A model generated the notes under the pieces. The model made no database searches. It saw only the letters and a list, made by a program, of their open reading frames with translations, and was not told the DNA's origin. Positions 22,143-35,100 of a stretch of 64,000 bases of DNA are shown one piece after another. The stretch is from Oscarella lobularis (Eukaryota > Porifera > Homoscleromorpha > Homosclerophorida > Oscarellidae). The stretch lies in the NCBI RefSeq assembly GCF_947507565.1, contig NC_089177.1, positions 1,612,001-1,676,000 of the forward strand, in the 5' to 3' direction. The first letter of the stretch is position 1. The number at the start of each line of letters is the position of its first letter. A program made the position numbers and the translations under genes.

Positions 22143-24996
22143 ATGCAAGCTGCGAAGGGCTTTGAAGTAGCCCCACCGTCGTCTCTAAGCCTGAAGTCTT
22201 TGCAGGAAGAAAGAGCTACCTCAGACTGTCAAGATTGGGCATCACTCGACATTCTGTATCACTTTGAAGTGATCGGACCGCATCTCTATGACACGATCGT
22301 TTGTTCGACGCCTGTTCAACGTTCAAAGTGCTTAAGAGCTAGAATCAGGTCCAGAAGAGCAAGAGAGCCGGAACTGAAGGTTGTGGCTGCGACTCCCACA
22401 CGAGGACAACGAACGCTTTGTCTCCATTGCTTGACCGGACCACTAAAGCGATTGTTTTTTCTTTCACGATCGGTTTCGTTCAGCCGCATCTATCTCGCGT
22501 TTGCTCGCGCCTGGGGACTGTTGAAGAAGGATGTCACCCTTTGCACACGTCAGTCGGACTACTCGAAAGAGAATTTCTCGTATTACCTGGTTCTCAGCAA
22601 AAACTGTCTTTTTGAGATTGAAACTATTGACGTCGATTTGGAAGATCTCAAGAAAGGGCTTTTGAGGGGCTGTTCCAAACTGACAGACTTTGGAACAATT
22701 TCACCTGACGAAATTGTCATTAATTGTTGTTACCTTTGCTACAAACGTAGAAGGTTCAGAGTTCAAGCTCCTTGCAGAGTTCTTTTGTCAGTTCTGGTGA
22801 CTTTCAGCGAAGACGCCGTTCTAACGTTTTATCTTGGGTCACTTCCTGGTATTGCCGTGAAAGTGCCAAAAGCGAAACCCCGTTTGAACCTTCGTGAGCG
22901 AGCGACTCAAACTCTAGGCGAGATTAGCGGTCAACTCTCGTCGCTTCCTAGCAAAAGGAGCTTTCGAAGCTGTCCTCGCAATCTGACGAGAGCTAGAAAC
23001 CTTGTCTCATTGGTTGATCTAATCACTGCATCATTCAAGGTACGTTAGAAGCTTCGTTGGCTGACTGGCTGCAGAAGCGTTTCGTATTTTTGTATTCCAG
23101 GATTGCTCATACAGAACCGCTTCTCTAACCATGAATGCAACTAACGCGAATAAACAAACTGCCGACATGGATTTGTACATCCATAGCCTCCAAAGCAGTC
23201 GGAAAAATCTGCGCAAGAAACTGGACGAGGTATAACGTGTTTTGTACAATGATGCTCAGGATTCCGTAATTTTTGTACATCGTAGGACTATATATCTCTT
23301 CTAGAGGCTTTGCAAACGCCGCAGCGGTATGATTTGCAAGCAGTCATTTGTTTATTTTCCTAGCCTGCATGCTTTTAGTGCTGCAGCGGTACCGTTAGAA
23401 GAAAGGCTTGCTGTTCCGGAAGAGTTTATGTCTCGAGTTGTCAGCAAAAACCATAGTGCTCTTCGATCGATCGAGAACAACTCTGGTGCAACAATCAAAC
23501 AAATTAACAACATCTTTTATTTTTGGGGTCCAACCCAAGAATCAGTCAAAGAAGTTCGAAAGGCATTATCTTGCAGGGCGGTAATTAAATTACGATGTTG
23601 AGGTTGGCTAACGAAATTTCCTTCTAGAGCAATGCGCGTCACTCTGAAAACTGGAAGGGCAATGTTTTTACTCAAGGACGTACGATTCTAGGAAGAAGAA
23701 ATGCCGTGAAGTATGTTCTTACGCCGGAGAGAAAGCGGCCTTCGGTACAAAAGAAAAGTCCAAAATTCACTCATCGGCTTGTATGCAGTCATGACACAGA
23801 TACTGGCGTAATTTTAGTCTGGAATTTTAAAATATCATTATTTGTGCATTTTGTATAGGCAGATTATGGATTGCTGAATGACATGTTGCGCAAAACTGAC
23901 GCGTTTCTAGAAAAGTTTCAAAGGGGTCAGTTGTACAAATCTCCGGTTGACCAAATGGAAATCCACGCCTGGTTTCATCTGGGACAGGTGAGATCGCCTG
24001 TTCGTGGCGATCTCCGAGGTACCGCATACCATGCAGCACCATTCACAGCACCTATATGACATTTTATTAGATTCTGAAATATCCGTTTCCTTGCCTCTTG
24101 AAGGGTCTTACCAGAGTAGATTTTTTTCTGGAGTACACTTGGGTCAGGACGCTGTGTCTCGCTTTCACTTGTTCCTGAAAAAACGTCCTGGGTACCAGCT
24201 CACTTCCAGCTACATTCGCCACGATATCACCATCATTACTCCTTCATTTAACACGAGGCGTTTTATCGTCAGAATTCCTCCGGTCTCGTCAAGTGAAGAA
24301 AAGTCCTATCTAGAAGCAACTCGGATTCCGATTGCGAATTTTTGCCGACGGCAATCCGAAAAGCGTTCTGGATGTGGCTACCTTTGCGCAAAGCTTGACT
24401 CGGATTTTCACTATGACGTGCAGATGCCGGACCTTCCTTGTGATTGCCGACTTCTTATAAGAACAGGTGAAAGATTTTGTTCAGATGGTCCATTTGTTCT
24501 TTTATTTTCATTTTAGCTAAGCTAAGCACTACGGCAGAAGAAGATTTAGAAGACGAAGTATTAGTCAACAAATTTTGCAAGAGAGTCATAATTTTGGGGT
24601 CTTTTCTCCATCTCCCTACTCTGCCCGAAGGCTACTTGAAAGAATTTCACAGGAAAAGTTCATCTTCGTTTTTCAAGTATGAAGGAGGTTATGAAGTAGG
24701 ACTCAGTCAAGAAGAACATATCGAGTCCAGTTTGCCCTCCGATGCCGCCGAAGAAGCCACAGGCAATAATACATCTAAGGTATATACGGTTATATCATTT
24801 GGTATCAGCAACATTTACTATCATTCGTATGTTCTTATCAAAGATTGACATTCACTTTAGAAGCCAGAATATTGAACAGTTTCTTCGCTCTAAAAATGCT
24901 AAAAGTTGGAAGCCGAGCGACGTGACCGAAGAAATAGAAGATTGTATTCGCTACATCAGACCGCTAGCAGTAAAACTTGAAATGTCTAAACTGTAG
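22143..24996 (+). CDS. Unknown multi-exon protein with KH-like segment
   Basis: I do not recognise this family. Exon 1 (22143-23039, 299 residues) is basic and has no clear domain. In-phase exons then follow at 23101-23229, 23286-about 23326 and from 23379. The exon at 23379 encodes a segment resembling a KH RNA-binding fold: MSRVVSKNHSALRSIE, then SGATIKQ, then a strand and a helix (SVKEVRKAL). The GxxG loop reads SKNH, so nucleic-acid binding through it is doubtful. Later exons (about 23627-24990) encode a conserved-looking part rich in beta-strand patterns (SYIRHDITIITP, RRFIVRIPP). The 3' end is uncertain: two splice choices are possible around 24780-24860, and the longer one stops at 24996. 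The start ATG is also a guess. Calling it an RNA-binding protein would be speculative. Confidence 0.55.
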
Positions 24997-25103
24997 AGAC
25001 TGCATGCTACATAACGTCTTTTTAGTGTAGTATGTGTGGCACTCCACGAAGAGAATTTTTGTCTGGCAATTCAAAAGGTTTCTAGATTCACAGACAGAGA
25101 CAA

Positions 25104-28100
25104 ATGAGTCACAATCACGTGACGTTTGCCGTAACAATAGAGATGAAGAAGCGATCGAGCCGAAGCGTCCTTGACCTTCTCGGCCGTCAAGCATCGACTT
25201 CTCAAACGGTCGAACGCTTCGAATGTCCGGCTTGCGGGACAGTCCTGCGTTTGAACGAGCTAAATCGCCACTTGGATAGCGCGTGTTCCAGCTCGAACAA
25301 CGAGGTAGAACGCCGCGACGAGAAGATCACGTTCGACTGGAGCAAAGAATCGGGTGAAAGAATCAAAGGACTTGCAAACGGCCTCGGAACGATGAGGGGA
25401 AGGGGAAGGCCCATCGGGAAAAGGAGACGAACAGATGACGACGATTCTTCGGAAAATTCGAAACGAGCTGTGGTGGTAGTAGTGGAAAGTGACGACGAAG
25501 AGGATGGAATAAAGAAAACCGAGAAGCGGAATTTATCTTCCGAATCTCCGCTTCCTTATTATTTGGAAAATTTTCTGTTTATTCTCGACTCGGTTTTGAC
25601 GAGTGACGAGAGAAATTTGTTTAACGGGGATGATATGGTCGCAATCGATTCGTTGAAATCTCTTTCCCGTAAGTGAGAGCGAAACGAGATATGTAGATAT
25701 ATAGACTTAGCTATAGATTAATTTTCATATCTTGTGTAGTATCCGCTCAGAAACTCTATGTTCGACTTTTTACGAGAAGTTATCGATGGTTGCGCGTTCA
25801 AAAATTAATGTACCCAGAAATTTCAACGGATTTAGAGCCGGTTGGAAAAGAATTGATCAGAGCCGGTCTTGCGCAATCAGGTAAAATCTAGTACAGTACA
25901 TCTACTCTTATTAAATAAATGTGGTCTTTTTATCTTTAGATGATTTTTTATGGGATTTGGACGTCGTTCTTTCTATGCTGTCCGGTTCGGAGGTGAAGCA
26001 GCTTGCCAAGACGATGCATCTTGACGTGCGAAGTAGCTCGTCGAAGGCCGATTGCATCGCCGCGTTTCTTCAACTCGGCGCTAAGCAGAAATCGATTCTG
26101 AGTTACGCGGCGGCCTCACGATGTAGACCACGGGAAAACGAAACGAAATCTATCATATTGAAAAAGCATGTGAAGTATATATAAATCACGGTATGATTAT
26201 TGACCAGAGAGGTATTTAGGGCCAAGGAAGTTCTTGGCGCGTCCCTGCGTATTGACCTGAGGAAAAAATCAGTCTTTGAGCGAGTCCTCCTTCTGTTTTC
26301 TCTTCCTACTATTCTGGACGACGATGAACAGGCGGCTATAGGAAAAACTGAGCTGTTAGTTAGTTAGTTAGTGAGGGTCGAATGACTTATAGAGAAATAT
26401 TTTTTAGGTATGGTCTGCTTCAAGTCAATCTAGGTGAAGTTGTCTATCCAGGCTACGTTGTCAGTAAATCAACGCCCGTCTTCAGTTCAAGAGAAGATCT
26501 TATTGAGTCGGTTTCTATGTTCTGGTACTCTTAATAAATGCTGTTATATAGTCTATTGCGTAGATATGCCGAAGCTCTACGGTGTGAACGCGAGTTTCTT
26601 GGCGCAATAGAGAAAGGCAATCTTGAAAAGTCGCAGGAAATATGCCAATCGTCGCAGACCATGCTGGAAATTTGCTTAACTAAAAGTAAGAGTCTATGCA
26701 CTTACTCGCTTCTCTTATTTTCCGATACAGTCTATATCCCTTCGCATTTCCTTTCTCGCTCATTCATTCAGGCAATAGCATTCGTACTTAGCTAATTAAG
26801 TAGAAGGACTGCGGTCGCTCCTTGATTGACAAAGTTTTATTTTAGAGAATCCTCGGCGCTACACGATTTCTACGTATCTCTATCGACTTTTAGATAGTTA
26901 CATCCTCTCCGTTCCTTTATTCAGCCACTTCTCAGTACTGACTATTTGCACGATCTTCTTAATTTAATTTTTGGTACGTATTGCACCTTGTTCAATGAAT
27001 CTCTCTTTCTTGTTTAGGCAAAGCCCCCAGTCCTCCGTCTTTTCTTCTGTGCTACACCAGCGGTTGGGTCTACACGCGAATCCTCTGGCGCGGCGTCGAA
27101 ATTCTCCAACGCCTTCGCAACTACGTCGACGCCGTCCGCCTTCTCGAGCGACTTCTCGCGCAGCCGATTTACTGCCCCGCCAAGCGCGGCGCCTGGTGGG
27201 ATCGCTTGGCTCTGAACCTAGACCAGCATCTGAAAAATCGCACCCGAAGCATCGACGCGATTGCGCGCGGACTCGCCGACGCGAACACGCGCACGGGACA
27301 CCGACTCGCATTGATCGATTGCGCGCGAAAAATCTGCCAATCGCACGCCGAGTTTCGCGCTCGGCTCGTCGACTTTCCGCTGCCGTACGAACGAAAGGCG
27401 AAAGTCGTGGAACTTGTCGGCAGCGTGTTGCCGGAGAGCGTGACCGGCGAAAGAACCGTTTACGTATCCGACGACGGCGTTTTGTCGTCGGTTGAGTTAT
27501 TGGCGTTGAAATGTTATCGTGAACGCGAAGGCTGGGAGAAGGGGCTACACGCGGAGGGATCGAGTTTGGGAACGCTGTTTGCTTTACTGATGTGGGACGT
27601 GATCTTTTCTGGAGGAATTGACGACGTATTTCGTAGTAAATATCAGGTGAGAGAAATTTCTATTTTGCATTCTAAAATTTTGTAATAGTTGCACTTAGGC
27701 TAGTCCTCTTGATTTTGGCACGGACGAGTTCTACAAGAATCGCAAGGAGTTGATTGACTCTCGTCTTGAGGAGGTTCAGAGAGCAGACAGTGAAGTAAGC
27801 CGGCTCTATGTAGCCTATAGCATGGTCCTATTTGTGCTATAGACCCTTCGTGGAATGATCGGTTCTGTATGGGATTCACACTACGGTCAGCAGTGCGTAG
27901 GACTGCACTGGGACCTCTTTGAGAACGGGAAACGAGATGCACAGGTTTGCTAATGGAAAACACAGCGTTATATTTATAAACCAGTCTCCCTGCTGATAAT
28001 TTAATTGCATGCATTCGATAATCACCTCAAAAGCTCGCGGCATTAATTAAGCGATGATAGGACTAATCCCGGTATTTTCTCACAGGATTTGGCTTGTTGC

Positions 28101-28378
28101 ATGGGCGGCTCTGTTCTTTCTTGCGTCTGTGGTCGACTTGCTAAGGACTATCGTCACTGCAGAGGGGGCGTTCCGGATCTAACGTTATGGAGCCCGTTGA
28201 AGAACGACTGCAAAGTGCTGAAGCCGCAGCAGTGCTTTGAGATCGACATTTATCTTTTTATATTTAGTTTGCTGAGGTGAAGAGTCCTACCGATCGACTT
28301 TCTACGAAGCAAATTTTATGGATTGATTTTTTGACGAGACACGGGGCCAAAGCGGAAGTGTGCAAAATGAAAAAGTAA
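25104..28378 (+). CDS. FAN1: FAN1 structure-specific nuclease
   Basis: Fanconi-associated nuclease 1, which cuts 5' flaps and unhooks DNA interstrand crosslinks in the nucleus. A UBZ4 zinc finger (CPAC...HLDSAC, about residues 46-62) would bind ubiquitinated FANCD2. The basic linker RGRGRPIGKRRR is probably nuclear-localising. The SAP/winged-helix part spans exons near 25540-26170 (LSAQKLYVRLF), and the TPR-like part includes GAWWDRLALNLDQHL. The C-terminal VRR-NUC domain keeps its metal-binding residues: Glu in HAEGSS, Asp in GGVPDL, and Glu/Lys in FAEVKSP, matching human E834, D960, E975 and K977 as I recall them. Exons I could phase include 25104-25668, 25740-25880, 25940-26174, about 28089-28214 and 28268-28378. 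The start may instead be the ATG at 25143. The interior has several more 40-80-base introns. Shorter than human FAN1 because the N-terminal linker is reduced. Confidence 0.95.
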
Positions 28379-28692
28379 GCTTAGCATAATAATTAAGTAG
28401 TGTCAAATACATGACTTTTATAAACGTATAATTGCAGTACGCTCATTCGTTTGTTTTCATTTTGAAAAATTATCTATGAGTGTTTCATGCGTTGTGACTT
28501 TCGACTCTACGGGTAGGGACGGAAGTCTGATTCGGGAAGATCGTGGCCAGGAAAGAATTTGCCTGGAGGGAGTACGTTCCTAGCTGGACCTTCAGGCCGC
28601 CCAGACTGATTCTAAAACTACTGACATTGTACGTATATCGCTCGAGTCGCTACACTTGTCACTGGTTTTTGTAAGCGCATGCGCATAGAATA
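28379..28692. other. Intergenic, nothing recognised
   Basis: Short gap between the FAN1 stop and the ATG of the next gene; presumably 3' UTR and promoter. No repeat or RNA gene seen. Confidence 0.5.
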
Positions 28693-30237
28693 ATGGAGGA
28701 ACGTTCTCGAAAGCCGCCGGCACTGTACATCTTTGCACAGCACGAAGAGGAGCTGCTTGAAATCGTTTATAAAACTGCAGATTGTCACTCTCAGTACGCC
28801 GTCATCCCATTGTCCGAGCGCGAAGTCACTGAAGATCCATGGCAGCCAAACGCAGCTGTTCTGATCATCGAATCCTCTTTGGCTTCTTTCTTCGTTCTCT
28901 CAACCGCAGTTAAAGCTTCCCTCAAGCGATTTGTCGGAGACGGCGGAAAGCTGCTGGCGCTCGGACAGATTGCCGTTCTCGTCGGTGAACTGTTCGGTGT
29001 ACCCACTTTCCCTCTGAGCGAGGCGCTTTGCTTTGATTTGAAGGACATAAGATGGCAGACTGAATGCGAAGAGACTTTAAAAGAGAGGCAGATTACTGTA
29101 TCTTCATTGGCTCAACGAGGATCGACAAACGACACGGTCTGTTGGAATGTCGCCTTTGGTAGTGGTTCCATTATCCTTTTACCGGTTCCATTTTTTGCCG
29201 AGCGATCGGACCTCGCCTCTATTGAATACGTAGCAAAAAATGAAAAGACCGTCTTTTTAAGACTGCTTCAGCTTGTCAATGTTACCACTTCCAATCCAGT
29301 TATGCCCTCTGTCACCAAGTGCTACATGGCTTGCGACGAAAAGGTAATGAATTACCAGCTAATGTTTAGAACGAGTGGGCTGGCACTTTGATGCTCTAAT
29401 CACAGTGTAAGGCGAATTTTTGCAGCTTAGTGGTAGATAATTTCCTTTGGCTTTAAGCCTCCAATTCTAATTTTGAATGTCAAGTTAATAGTTTTGAGGG
29501 GGAAGGGGGGGGGGGGGGGGGGGGGGGGGGCTTCTTATGCATGTATATAGTAATTCTGTACACTTACACATGCATGTACACTAAACTCTTGCACACAACT
29601 CTGCAGCGTTTGTTTTTCCAGTTTCAGCGTGCTTTGCTTAAAACATTTCTCATGAATTGTCTGGCAACGGTGGCGTTTTTCCTGGTGACAGTGGCCACTC
29701 GTTTCAGTTTTTTGAATGTGACAGTGATTTCATTACGCTTGACTCAACCAGCACTGTAGTCCCAGTTGTTTTTTGTCGATCCTTGCCACCAACCTGTGGA
29801 TTTGACTGGAAGAAATACACTTCAGTGTTAAAAACTAGCGTGCTGGGAAGAACTGTTATGTACTCTAAGACAGCAACAACTACTATGGATTTCCTCGACA
29901 GGTAGGTACGCTCACAATAATTTCTGATACAAGTGTAATGCTTGTAGAAACGAGTCTTTTTTGAAAAAATTGCCGGACGAAATGGGAGTAATTTGTCTCT
30001 GTGGGAGCATGACGAGAGGAAAAGGTTCATCTGTTCGGGAATGGTGATTCTGTTTACTATTGCTTTGCAGGTCGATCTGCTTCTCGCAACGTGTGGCTCG
30101 CTCCAGAAGGAAGTCTTCCTGTTGCAATACATTTTCGCTTGGAAAAGGATAGTTCTCTTTTCAATCAGGTCAGTCTCCTTCCACACATCGGCTCGTTGGC
30201 ATTCGTTGACGGCATTCAAAGTCTTTCCGGTTACGAG
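28693..30237 (+). CDS. HLCS: Holocarboxylase synthetase, 5' part (cut by gap)
   Basis: Biotin-protein ligase, which activates biotin with ATP and attaches it to carboxylases. Exons: 28693-29343, 29708-29901, 29948-30024 and 30071-30237, all phase-compatible. Exon 1 matches the N-terminal glutamine-amidotransferase-like region of animal HLCS (YAVIPLSEREVTEDPWQPN, GDGGKLLALG). Exon 2 has FDWKKYTSVLKTSVLGRTV. Exons 3-4 together form the biotin/ATP-binding loop GKGRSASRNVWLAPEG; compared with the human GKGRGGNVW loop it is slightly longer. The invariant KWPND motif and the C-terminus should follow, but the reading enters a run of 200 N at 30293. A damaged copy of the missing part occurs at 37660-38400. 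The 278-364-base intron 1 holds a 26-base G run. Confidence 0.9.
29505..29530. repeat. G26 homopolymer in HLCS intron 1
   Basis: Twenty-six consecutive G bases, preceded by another short G cluster. It could form a G-quadruplex and is prone to sequencing length error. Confidence 0.9.
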
Positions 30238-30292
30238 GTACGTATACGTACTTGTATAGTTGCGTTAGTACGTTCAGAATTCATTGCCTTTT

Positions 30293-30492
30293 NNNNNNNN
30301 NNNNNNNNNNNNNNNNNNNNNNNNNNNNNNNNNNNNNNNNNNNNNNNNNNNNNNNNNNNNNNNNNNNNNNNNNNNNNNNNNNNNNNNNNNNNNNNNNNNN
30401 NNNNNNNNNNNNNNNNNNNNNNNNNNNNNNNNNNNNNNNNNNNNNNNNNNNNNNNNNNNNNNNNNNNNNNNNNNNNNNNNNNNNNNNNNNNN
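30293..30492. other. Assembly gap (200 N)
   Basis: Exactly 200 N, the usual placeholder for a gap of unknown size. It interrupts HLCS and starts right where a palindromic repeat arm begins, which probably explains the failed assembly. Confidence 0.98.
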
Positions 30493-31272
30493 AGGTATTT
30501 GAAACGATTTTCAAAAGCAGCTTAAAAAAGAGTAACTTTGCTAAGCAATTGGGCTGTTTAGTGCATGAAAATGCATTTCTTGGGTTTGCTTTAGTAGCCA
30601 TAAAACTAAATATAGCAACGAAATACCCAAACTGGCACAGAAGCAAGCGGTGCGAAGAAAAAGTCACCCTAAAACTTCGTATTAATGAAAAATTCTGCCG
30701 CATACAGTACTTTACGCCAAATGCATTTGTCGTGCTGATTTTTATCGCAACGTCAGAAACATTACATAAAAGTACGCCTTTTTACAGTATCTGTCTCTGG
30801 AGTGCTCTTGACTTCCATAAGTAGAGCAAGTACATTTTTAGCAGCATCGAGATTCATGAAGATATCACAGCCAGAGTGTGATACCAAGAATCTGAAATTC
30901 GATCTTTATATAAGAGCACTCAAACTGAAATTCTTAGAACGCAATAGATAAATTAATAAACGCAGATGGTCAGCTTGACGTAGCCTGAGCTCTTGGCAAT
31001 ATACCAAACACTATGATAAAGTTTGAACAAACTGCATTTTGCGTAACGTCCTGTACTGGTATGTGACAGAATTTTTCAATAATATGAAGTTTAAGGGTGA
31101 CTTTTTCTTCGCACCGCTTGCTTCTGTACCAGTTTGGGTAATCTCGTTGCTATATTTAGTTTTATGGCTACTAAAGCAAACCCAAGAAATGCATTTTCAT
31201 GCACTAAACAGCCCAATTGCTTAGCAATGTTACTCTTTTTTAAGCTGCTTTTGAAAATTGTTTCAAATACCT
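30493..31272. repeat. Large inverted repeat beside the gap
   Basis: The stretch 30493-about 30725 recurs in reverse complement at about 31033-31272 with a few substitutions and indels; the spacer is about 300 bases. The left arm is cut by the N gap, so the real arm may be longer. I recognise no transposase in it. Apparent frames inside the arms have no domain. Confidence 0.88.
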
Positions 31273-32122
31273 TACAGAAAATTCAGAATGTCCTTTTAGA
31301 AACGGATTTGGGCTTTGCAAACGGAATAACTGGTGTCCGAACACCGAGGTGCGATGTCGGTATATTCGTCGATTTTTAGCATGCGATAGACTAGACCATT
31401 TGGCTAAAGCTTTACTGCGTTCGAAAGCTCTATGATAGAGGATTTTGTGAAAAAAAATTCTAGGCGAAACATTAAAATTTGAATGAGCTACGCATACGTG
31501 TCCGAAAGCGATACTGCTGTCCGAAAGCGGAGGATTTGACCTGTGCGCGCTAATCTTCTCATAAAATTATGAGGGTTTGGTCTATTGATTCGCGCTCTGG
31601 CACATCTTCCTGGCAGGGATTGGGCTTTCAAATGCGCCATAGGAAGCCAGAATCGGTTCGCTAGATTTGCTGTGCGAGCGTCCGAAATCGCAGAATGTCC
31701 GAAAGCCGAGGTCCTACTCTACACCGTCACCATAGAAAAAGGACTACGCCGTCACGTACGAACGATATCATAGATGACGTCGTCTCATTTCCGTCACGTG
31801 CCTTTGCATCACTTTCTGTTTGGGCAACGGCCTTAATTCGCGGTGGTGTTGCAATCGACTAGGAGAGCGAAAATAATACTGTTCCTATACCAACTCGTGC
31901 TTTCCCGAAAATATATGACTTCTCCCCATTCTACCTGCCCGAAGCTCTATGAGTGACCCTTTTCCGGATCGCGTGCGAAAGGGGCTGGGCTAAGTCCGGT
32001 CTGACCGGCCTGACCAGGTCTGAAAAGGTAAAGAAACGTAATGCGCATGCACGCACCGTTGCCTTCCCACGCGCATTCTTTCCGGAAAAAGACGCGAAGC
32101 CGCTTGTAGGGCGCAGGTATAA
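31273..32122. other. Intergenic, nothing recognised
   Basis: Unique-looking sequence after the inverted repeat, with no supported exon. The end is likely the promoter of the second ankyrin-Roco gene. The remaining HLCS exons are not here. Confidence 0.5.
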
Positions 32123-35100
32123 GTGAAATCTGCAGACGCTCGGGCCTTTTTGAAGTCGCTCTCGTTGCAAAAGATGACATCATACGCTCGTCGTGCGGTT
32201 GACCGACTAATCGACGTCGTCGGGCAAGAAAAGAAAGATGAGCTTCGGCGTTTTCTGTCAACGGAAGAAGGATTTCGGCCCGAGCAGGTGCGAAGAACGC
32301 GTTCATTCGCGGCACGCGAGCTCGATCGATCGTGAAGTTCCTTATCCGGGCAGGTCGACAAGTGCGACTTCCTTTCAGCACTTCATTTTGCCGCAGGAAG
32401 AGAGTTCAAAACAGCCGAGGAAGCGGACGACTGGCTCAGCTACTTGGTTTTCGAGCGAAATCAAAATATTAATGAGCCATCAAGTGTATGCTTCGATGAT
32501 GACGTATAGTAATCCTTTTGAAGTAGTCTATGCAGGGAAGGCAACTGTACCCACTTCACTGCGCCTGCAAGCGAGGAAATATCTTCGGCGTAAAATGGCT
32601 CATAAGTCATGGTGCTGATGTCAACGTGAAAGATAGGGTACACATATGTGATTGTTGGGGTTGTGCTGATAGTATCTCTAGGCTGGACATTCGCCCTATT
32701 GGTTTGCCTGTGCAAGTAGTCTAGATAGAATGAAAAAATTGCTCATTCTTGAAGAACACGGCTGCGGTTTGCCGCAGGATTCTGTGGTAATACTAAGATA
32801 TGTGGGTGGCGTCAAGTCTCCGCAAAAATTATTTTGTTCAATAGTGCCAGGCAGCGAAAAACCGATTCGAGTCATCTGAAGAAGCCCACGAGACTCTTCA
32901 TTACCTTGTCAATGAAAAAGGACTGAGCGTCAGCGCTATTGATTCTGTAGGTTTTTTTCATCAGATCTCTGCACACTCCAAAAGATTTACATAAAACAAC
33001 TGTTTGAATGATAGAAGAAAAGTGAAGCTCCTTTGCATTGCGCCTGTAGAAGTGGAAGCATTTTTGGAGTTAAATGGCTCGTGGAACACAACGCTGCTGT
33101 TAACAGCGTTAACAAGGTAAAAAATTTGCGTTTGACACAGCTTTAATTGTAAGTGTCTCTAAAAATTAGTTTGGCGAAACGCCTTTTATGTGGGCGTGCC
33201 GGAGTTTATTTGATCGCTCGTCAAAGGTGCGCTACCTTAGTAAAAAAGGAGCTGACTGCCAAGCACACTATGACGTGGGTTTATTGCTCGCTCTTTGGAG
33301 AACGTCAATACTCAATTTTTTCTCTTTACAGAGTGGACACACAGAGTTGTTTTATGCCACCTTTCACTCAGAATCAAAAGACGACATCAAAGACGTTCTT
33401 GAGCATCTTGTCAGAGAGAAAGGCATCAATATCAATGCCGTTCAAGTACCTTTAACTACTTGCTACTATTCTTTGTCAAGTCACGGTTGCTTATAGGATG
33501 GACGAACGCCTTTATTACACGCATGTCGACATTCTCTTTCTGTCGTCGCCATTCGAGAACTAATTAGCCTGGGAGCTGATGTTGCTGCCAGAGACGAAGT
33601 AAGCCAGTATTCCTTTTGTGCGCTTGCCATCCATCTCTTTAAATCTTTCCAGTGGAACCGGAATGCCTTACATTACGCTGCCGATAATTTTCGTGCACCC
33701 AAATCCTTAGTGGAGCTTCTGATTGAGAAGGGTGTTGACGTGTCATGTAAAGACAAGGTGGCGCTTTTTTCTCTCTTTCGATGCTTTTGTAAATGCGGCG
33801 TTCAGGACGGGAAGACGCCCCATCAGTTGGCGCGGAACGGTGAAATCAGGAAACTTCTTCGACAGCATTACGTAGCGCTCATCCTTTTGTCGATTTCAAT
33901 TTCTATTCCTAACAAGTCTTTCTTGTGTGTCTTAGGAAGCGGCCAGATTCTCGGTTCTTCTTCGGCAAGAAAGGGTTCGTCCCGACACGGTCAAAATCTG
34001 CGTGATTGGCCCGGAAATGGCGGGGAAAACGACCTTTGTCAATTCGCTTCTTTGCCTTAATCTTCCTCCGATCAAACCGGGAGACCGAACAGCCGGCGTC
34101 CAAGTTCACAACATAGTAATTCCTGGCGTGGGCAAAGGAACGACTTGGGACTTCGGCGCCCAGACGACCTTCCACAGTGCGCACGGTCTCTTTTTCTCAC
34201 CGACCAATACGATCTTCATTCCTCTCCTCTGCTCCAAAGACGGAGAAAAAGTAACATCCGCGAAGGATCTTCTCGATCGCGGACGTTATTGGTGTGCGTT
34301 CGCCAAAGCCGCGATGCGAACGATCGCGCCTCATCTGATGACGCTAATTCGCGTTTTCTTCGTCTTCAACGTCATTGGCTGCAGGGAGAACGATAAGCAG
34401 TTGGCCGGCTTTCAGCTCCAACAAGTTGTAGACGTTCTGACGGACGAATTCGGAGACACGTTCACATTTGCGCACGTAGTTGAATTGGATTGCAGCAAGA
34501 GCAATTCAGCGCGGATGAATCACTGCAGAGAAAAACTGAAGAGCCTTCGGGAACAAGTTCTTGAGGTAATTACCTTCATGGGCGGTGCTTATTTTTCTGA
34601 CATCGTTTTCCGCAGGAAGCCCATGATGTTCCCAAACTGTGCCACGAGATCGAGAGAAACCTCTCTCTTTCAGACGAGGAGCGAAAGTCTCCTTTGGGCT
34701 ATTTCCTCACGCCGCAAAGTTATGAGAAGTGGGTCGCTCAGGAGATCGGCATCACTTTGACTGACGACGAGAAGAAGATATCCATTGAATATCTCGACTC
34801 TTCTGGACTAGTGAGTGCTCACATCTATGGAGTACCGCTGAAACGTTTTAGGCACTCCGCGGATCGTTCTCGCTTGGCCCTGTTAATTAGGTGCAGAGCT
34901 ACGAGTAGATGAGTTTCTAAGTGTAGTGCACGTTGGACTTCCCGTTGTGGCTGACTCGATCAGGCAGCAAACGCCTACGTAGTAAAGAGGGTTCGTTTTA
35001 AAAGTAGAAATCAAGGAGTCAGAGCCTGTGGCTGCGATAGAAGGAAGCTTTCTTATTGCCTTCCTAATTACTATTCTTGTGAGACCCCGGGATAAACCTT

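Noticed and set aside
26971..27495. Arginine-rich plus-strand frame and its minus-strand partner
   Set aside because: Shadow frames of the FAN1 TPR/nuclease exon; the true frame reads GAWWDRLALNLDQHL.
30252..30824. Reading frames running through the N gap
   Set aside because: They exist only because N is translated as X; the flanking part is a repeat arm.
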